Positions 59,873 to 64,000 of a stretch of DNA of 64,000 nt are shown here, in pieces. Source of the stretch: Lasiosphaeris hirsuta (Eukaryota > Ascomycota > Sordariomycetes > Sordariales > Lasiosphaeriaceae); contig JAUKUA010000002.1 in NCBI GenBank assembly GCA_030549175.1, forward strand, positions 3,782,001-3,846,000, written 5' to 3'. Within the stretch, counting starts at the first letter, position 1. The number at the start of each line of letters is the position of its first letter. The notes under the pieces are model-generated. The model ran no database searches. It had not been told where the DNA came from and saw only the letters and a list, made by a program, of their open reading frames with translations. A program made the position numbers and the translations under genes.

Positions 59873-61569
59873 TTAGAGCATGGGCTTGAGGTCCTCAGCC
59901 ACGTGGAAAGGCGCCCCGGTCTTGCCCTTAACCTCCTCGACAGTCACGCCATCGGCAATCTCGACAAGAGTAAGTCCCTTGGTGAAGTCGACATCAAAGA
60001 CACCCTATAGTTATTCATTAGCTTCAACTCTCCATGACATGGAAAGTGGTAAGGGACACTCACAAGCTCGGTAATGATCCGCGAGACACATGCCCTACCG
60101 GTCAGGGGGAACGCGCACTGCTTGACGATCTTGGCATTGCCCTTCTTATCGGTATGCTCCATGGTAACAACAACCTTGGTCTTGCTCGGGTTGCTGACCA
60201 GGTCCATAGCACCACCAAAGCCCTTCACCTTGCCGGGCAACATCCAGTTGGCTAGGTCGCCGTTGGCGCTGACCTGCATGGCACCAAGGATGGTGAGGTT
60301 GATACGGCCGCTGCGGATCATGCCGAAGCTCTCCTCAGACCCAAAGACGGCAGCGCCGGGCTTGAGTGTGACGGTCTCCTTTCCGGCGTTGATCAGGTCG
60401 GCGTCCTCGTCACCCTTGCGTGGGTATGGGCCCAGCCCGAGTATACCATTCTCGCTCTGCAGTTGCACCTCGACCTCGGGTCCGACGAAGCCCGGGGCCA
60501 ACATCGGCATGCCGATACCCAAATTAGCGTACATACCGTTCTTGAACTCCTTGGCCGCGCGACGTACGATGCGCTCGCGCTTGGCAGCCTGGTCGCCGGA
60601 TCCGAGGGCCTTCTTGGCAGCCGCGGCGGCGTTGCCGGCGACCTCCTCCTCCTTAGCCCACGTATACTTCTCGATCTTCTTGTCGGTAGTGCTCTGGATG
60701 ACACGCTTGACGTAGATGCCGGGCAGGTGCACGGCCTCAGGGCTGATCTCACCAGGCTCGACAATGTGCTCGGCCTCGACGATGGTCATCTTGGCGTTAC
60801 GGCCCATGGCACCGTTGAAGTTGTTGGCAGCTAGGCGGAACTGGCAATTGCCGAGGCGGTCGGCCTTCCAGGCCTTGACAAAGGCATAGTCGCCGTCAAT
60901 GGCATGTTCGAGGAGATAGCTCTTGCCATTGAAGACCTTGACGTCCTTGGGGTAGGAGAGCTGGTCCGGGGTGCCGTCGGGCTTGTTGCGGAGCGGGAGC
61001 TCGCCTGTTTGCACGACGGTGCCAAAAGCGGCGGGTGTGTAGAAGGCCGGGATGCCCTTGCCGCCGGCGGCGCACCGCTCAGCCAGCGTGCCCTGGGGCG
61101 TCAGCTCGAGCTCGACCTCACCAGTCAGGTACATCTTCTCGAATGTCTTGTTCTCGCCAATGTACGATGCAACCATCTTTCTGATCTGCTTGGTCTTGAG
61201 CAGCTGGCCCAGCCCGCTGTCGTCGGTGCCCGCGTTGTTGGACACGGCCGTCAGCCCGGTAATCTGGGGCTTCTTGAGCATCTCGTTGATGAGCGTGTCG
61301 GGCACGCCGCACAGGCCGAAGCCGCCGCACAGCAGCGTCGTGTTGGGCTTCATGTCCTCGAGCGCCTTGGCAGCCGAAGGGTACACCTTGTTGATCTCGG
61401 CGCGCCGAGACGTCACCGAGAAGGCCCGGGCAAAGAGCGCCGCATGCTGGGGAAAGAGGGTCAGCAATTGTCCAGCGATTTCAGGGGCAGAGTGGAGGAT
61501 TCAGCATACGTTGGACCCGTACCTGGCGCACGCCCTCAGCGTCCTCATGCGCAATGCGGTTGACGGCAT
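59873..61569 (-). CDS. Succinyl-CoA:3-ketoacid CoA-transferase, mitochondrial
   Basis: Three exons: 61510-61569, 60064-61446 and 59873-60004, giving 524 residues, the usual size of SCOT/OXCT1. Introns are 61447-61509 and 60005-60063. The 60-nt first exon ([20 protein letters not shown]) begins an Arg-rich presequence that continues to about residue 35. The fused alpha and beta parts follow: [14 protein letters not shown] near the N-terminus and the beta-type motif [10 protein letters not shown] with the catalytic Glu352. It transfers CoA between succinyl-CoA and acetoacetate in the mitochondrial matrix. The exon 1 donor GTATGC was chosen because it alone keeps frame with the main exon. The last exon restores the C-terminus [10 protein letters not shown] to ML; reading through gives a false end. 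Confidence 0.95.
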
Positions 61570-63042
61570 CGCTGCGAACTGGTTCCGTGAAGGGGAAGGG
61601 CGGGTATTGGAGGGATAGCGGGGAGGAGGCGTTCAGCGACCACTCAGCTCGGCAATTGAGATAGCTAGGAGGCTGTTGGAGGGGCACTTGGGGTCTATAA
61701 GATAAGAAGTCGGGGGGGGGGGATCGTCAAGGCCGGAAACTGGGGAAACCATTTACTCAGGGTGCGGGCTCAGAGTGCAGGAGATGGATAAAGTTAAAGA
61801 TAAAGACAAAAATAATAAAAAGAGAATTGAAACGGTTCAGCCATCGCCGCGCCTGGGTGACGCTAACTCATATTTTCCCTTTCCCTATGGGCTGTGGCAG
61901 CAGCAACGCAGTACCTAGCTACAGCCGTTAATGGCCGATGGCAGTACCGTGACCCCAGACACCCGGCTCGACTCCGCAATCCTCGGAAATGCTGTTCGGC
62001 AGAGTGCCTTACATCCCCCGCCTTTGCCCTGTCCTGCAAGGGGTCCCTCGGAAACCGGTGGGGAGAGCCAGTGCCGCGGGTAATTGTTTTTGGCAGGCGG
62101 CGAGTGCGACGACAGGACCAGGAGAAACTCAGCTTGACCATATATAAGATAACAAAACACACACACATGTGCGACGAGTTGGCCGGCTCTTGGGCCTCTG
62201 TTCCGGGTGGTCTGCTGTCTGAAGCTGGAAACTTTATTGTACCTTTGTCCACAGCCACCGGGCCCCAAGACCATCTTAGGGGTAAAGTTCTGTCGGCCTT
62301 GGTGCAAACCAGAACCCGAATATCCCCCGTTCCATGTCCTAAACTGCCCTAGCCGCTCTGCAGGGGAACAAAAAGACACCAGGCATGGAGACAGTCACGG
62401 CAGGGAGAAAGCAAGTCAACGCAGAATTCAGTCAAAGGTGAATATTTTCTATGTACCTCGCGCCGGCCAGTAAATGGACTACTAACACGAAAATCGAAGC
62501 CAAAGAGCACCATCCTCGCCTCCGCTGCGCTTCCGGCCCAGCCTTCCCAATCCATTTCTAAACAATTACAAAAGTCACAATATTCCTGTTCCTGTCCTTG
62601 TCCTTATCCCATCCCGGTGCAATGATAAACTCCTCCAACACGCCCGACCCATGCACCCAGATGCAACTCAGTCCCGCGGCCATGCTCTCATGATCGGGCC
62701 CGGCGAACCCCGAACCACAATAGTCGAAGAACAATCCTTCCCCCTCTCAGTTAATTTCAGGACCACTCTCCTCAAAGCTCTGAAAGCTGTGACTCTGAGC
62801 TACGTAGACACCAAGACAAAACCCAAGTCCCTGAAGTCCGGTGTATTGTAGTAGTCAAATTCGTAGGAGAGGCATGCTCGAAAACCCGAGATATAATCGT
62901 GGACGCCTGGCAGCATGATGTCGTACGGTGGCCAACGCCTTGGACACCTTAGATGCTTTGCCGCCACCTCGCGTTCTACAGACACGTCGCTTGGCATCTT
63001 TAACAACTCTCTTCGCATTGCTGAGGGCATATCGCCCGGCGC
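61570..63042. other. Intergenic region, SCOT promoter and RBR 3' flank
   Basis: No convincing gene. Frames reach about 155 codons on both strands without protein-like character. A run of nine to ten G lies at about 61713-61722. The part near 62560-62640 is low in complexity (CCTGTCCTTGTCC-type steps). Confidence 0.5.
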
Positions 63043-64000
63043 CTAACGGCGATTGCTCGGTCCGCCGCTGGCAGGAGCGGAGCCTGTAAGCTCAACGTTA
63101 AAAGTCCAACGACCTAGCACTGTTAGTACTCGTGACAAAGAATAGGAGTTAACTTGATATGGCTCACCATCAGCCAGGTTCTGGGCAGTGTCGTCCAATA
63201 GGATGATCCTCCGCTTGTTGCAGTAGGACGTCTTGTCCATAATTTCTACTTTCAGTTTGGGATCGGCAAGTTCCGTGACTGGCTTCTCGAACATCTCCGA
63301 CAAGCCCTCGACCGCCATCTCCAAGTCCTTCTGGTTGTCCTCGAAAATCTCCGTGAGATTGTTGCGAGCAAGGTAGAAAGCGAATGCGTATGTCCACATC
63401 AGCGTCTGGCGGCATGTTTGGAGCGCCTGCGAAGCTGAATTGAGATACTGGACCTCGATCCAAGACATGCCAGACTCCTTTTGCAGCTGGACCATCTTCT
63501 TTTCGGTTTTTGTGTAAATATCCTTGTCAAGGCGTGCTGATTGCTCGTGGTTGGCATAGCGGTTATAGTAGTGCAAATAGCGCTCCAGAGACACCCGGGA
63601 CTTAGCCTGTGCGTCTCGTGCTTCTGTACCGCTCTTCTCCTCGAAGCGATTGCAACTGTACCAACTCGTCCCGTGCTCTGACCAAAGGCCCATACACATC
63701 CAGCAAAACTCGTGCTTGCATTTGCGGCACGTCATATGGTTGCACCCACCGTTCTTCTCGATAGTGCTGTTGCACTTGGGGCACTCTTTGGTGTTGGCCG
63801 AAATCCAGTTGGCCGTCTCCGAATCGTCAGCACACTTCTTAAGCCACTTTTTTACAAGCTCGCATGGGGCGGGCTGGTGGTCGCTCAAAATGCAGCCGAA
63901 GCAAAACCGATGGGCGCAGAGGCAGGACACTGTGGGGACCACCTTGTCTAGGTCCTTCTTCTTCACTCCGCATTCGATCGCATTTTGGCAGTCAGGGGCC
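63043..64000 (-). CDS. ARIADNE-type RBR E3 ubiquitin ligase, C-terminal part
   Basis: The frame is open to the window edge, so the N-terminal part with RING1 is missing. The visible exons are 63168-64000 and 63043-63113. Intron 63114-63167 (54 nt, GTGAGC...CTAG) is stop-free and in frame. From the edge come the end of an IBR zinc region (CPDCQNAIECG, then CLCAHRFCFGC), then RING2/Rcat: ECPKCNSTIEKNGGCNHMTC, where the Cys of GGCNHMTC is the probable ubiquitin-accepting residue. After it comes CRKCKHEFCWMC, then the long helical Ariadne domain (RYLHYYNRYANHEQS onward), which identifies the HHARI/ARIH family. RBR ligases take ubiquitin from an E2 onto this cysteine. The Ariadne domain normally holds the protein inactive until neddylated cullins bind. 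Confidence 0.93.
   Translation of the reverse strand, partial: APDCQNAIECGVKKKDLDKVVPTVSCLCAHRFCFGCILSDHQPAPCELVKKWLKKCADDSETANWISANTKECPKCNSTIEKNGGCNHMTCRKCKHEFCWMCMGLWSEHGTSWYSCNRFEEKSGTEARDAQAKSRVSLERYLHYYNRYANHEQSARLDKDIYTKTEKKMVQLQKESGMSWIEVQYLNSASQALQTCRQTLMWTYAFAFYLARNNLTEIFEDNQKDLEMAVEGLSEMFEKPVTELADPKLKVEIMDKTSYCNKRRIILLDDTAQNLADGEPYQVNSYSLSRVLTVLGRWTFNVELTGSAPASGGPSNRR

Noticed and set aside
61494..61509. SCOT exon 1 ending at the upstream GTACGG donor
   Set aside because: That donor leaves phase 2 while the main exon needs phase 0; the GTATGC donor 15 nt further on keeps frame.

Overview
The window looks like nuclear DNA of a filamentous ascomycete, most likely a Sordariomycete close to the Sordariales or Chaetomiaceae. 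The genes carry many short spliceosomal introns (about 50-130 nt) with GTRNGY donors, the coding sequence is GC-rich, and the gene products are typical of Pezizomycotina: a single FKS1-type glucan synthase, the DASH subunit Dam1, a UapC-type purine permease, a secreted GH17 glucanase and a STAND/NLR-like cell-death protein. Exon joins were worked out by hand from splice signals, frame continuity and family resemblance. No database search was run.

The left part (1-33 kb) is gene-sparse. It holds a MARVEL membrane protein, a very large protein of unknown function, and about 5 kb without a recognisable gene up to an intron-containing tRNA-Pro. Next comes the most interesting locus (11.4-17.2 kb): a minus-strand gene for a CHAT protease fused to a P-loop NTPase of NLR/STAND type, divergent across a 358-bp intergenic region from a plus-strand gene for a gasdermin-like protein. 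I read this as a predicted regulated-cell-death module, in which a sensor-protease would cleave and release a membrane-pore executioner. A purine permease, a P450, a tRNA-Leu-like gene with a poorly paired acceptor stem, a decayed protein-coding gene, a small stress-type protein and an oligopeptide transporter follow.

The middle (33-48 kb) is a cell-wall and membrane-lipid stretch on the minus strand: GH17 glucanase, serine palmitoyltransferase LCB1 and the 1,3-beta-glucan synthase FKS1, the last with a likely 5'UTR intron and about 4.4 kb of upstream DNA without a gene.

The right part (48.9-64 kb) is compact and conserved: a GCNA/SprT-type protease with an HMG box, Mog1, a HIT-family hydrolase, a Sec14-like CRAL-TRIO protein, Dam1, a DUF167 protein, a single-cysteine Prx5-type peroxiredoxin, mitochondrial succinyl-CoA:3-ketoacid CoA-transferase, and an ARIADNE-type RBR ubiquitin ligase running off the window end. 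No transposon, CRISPR array or rRNA gene was recognised.
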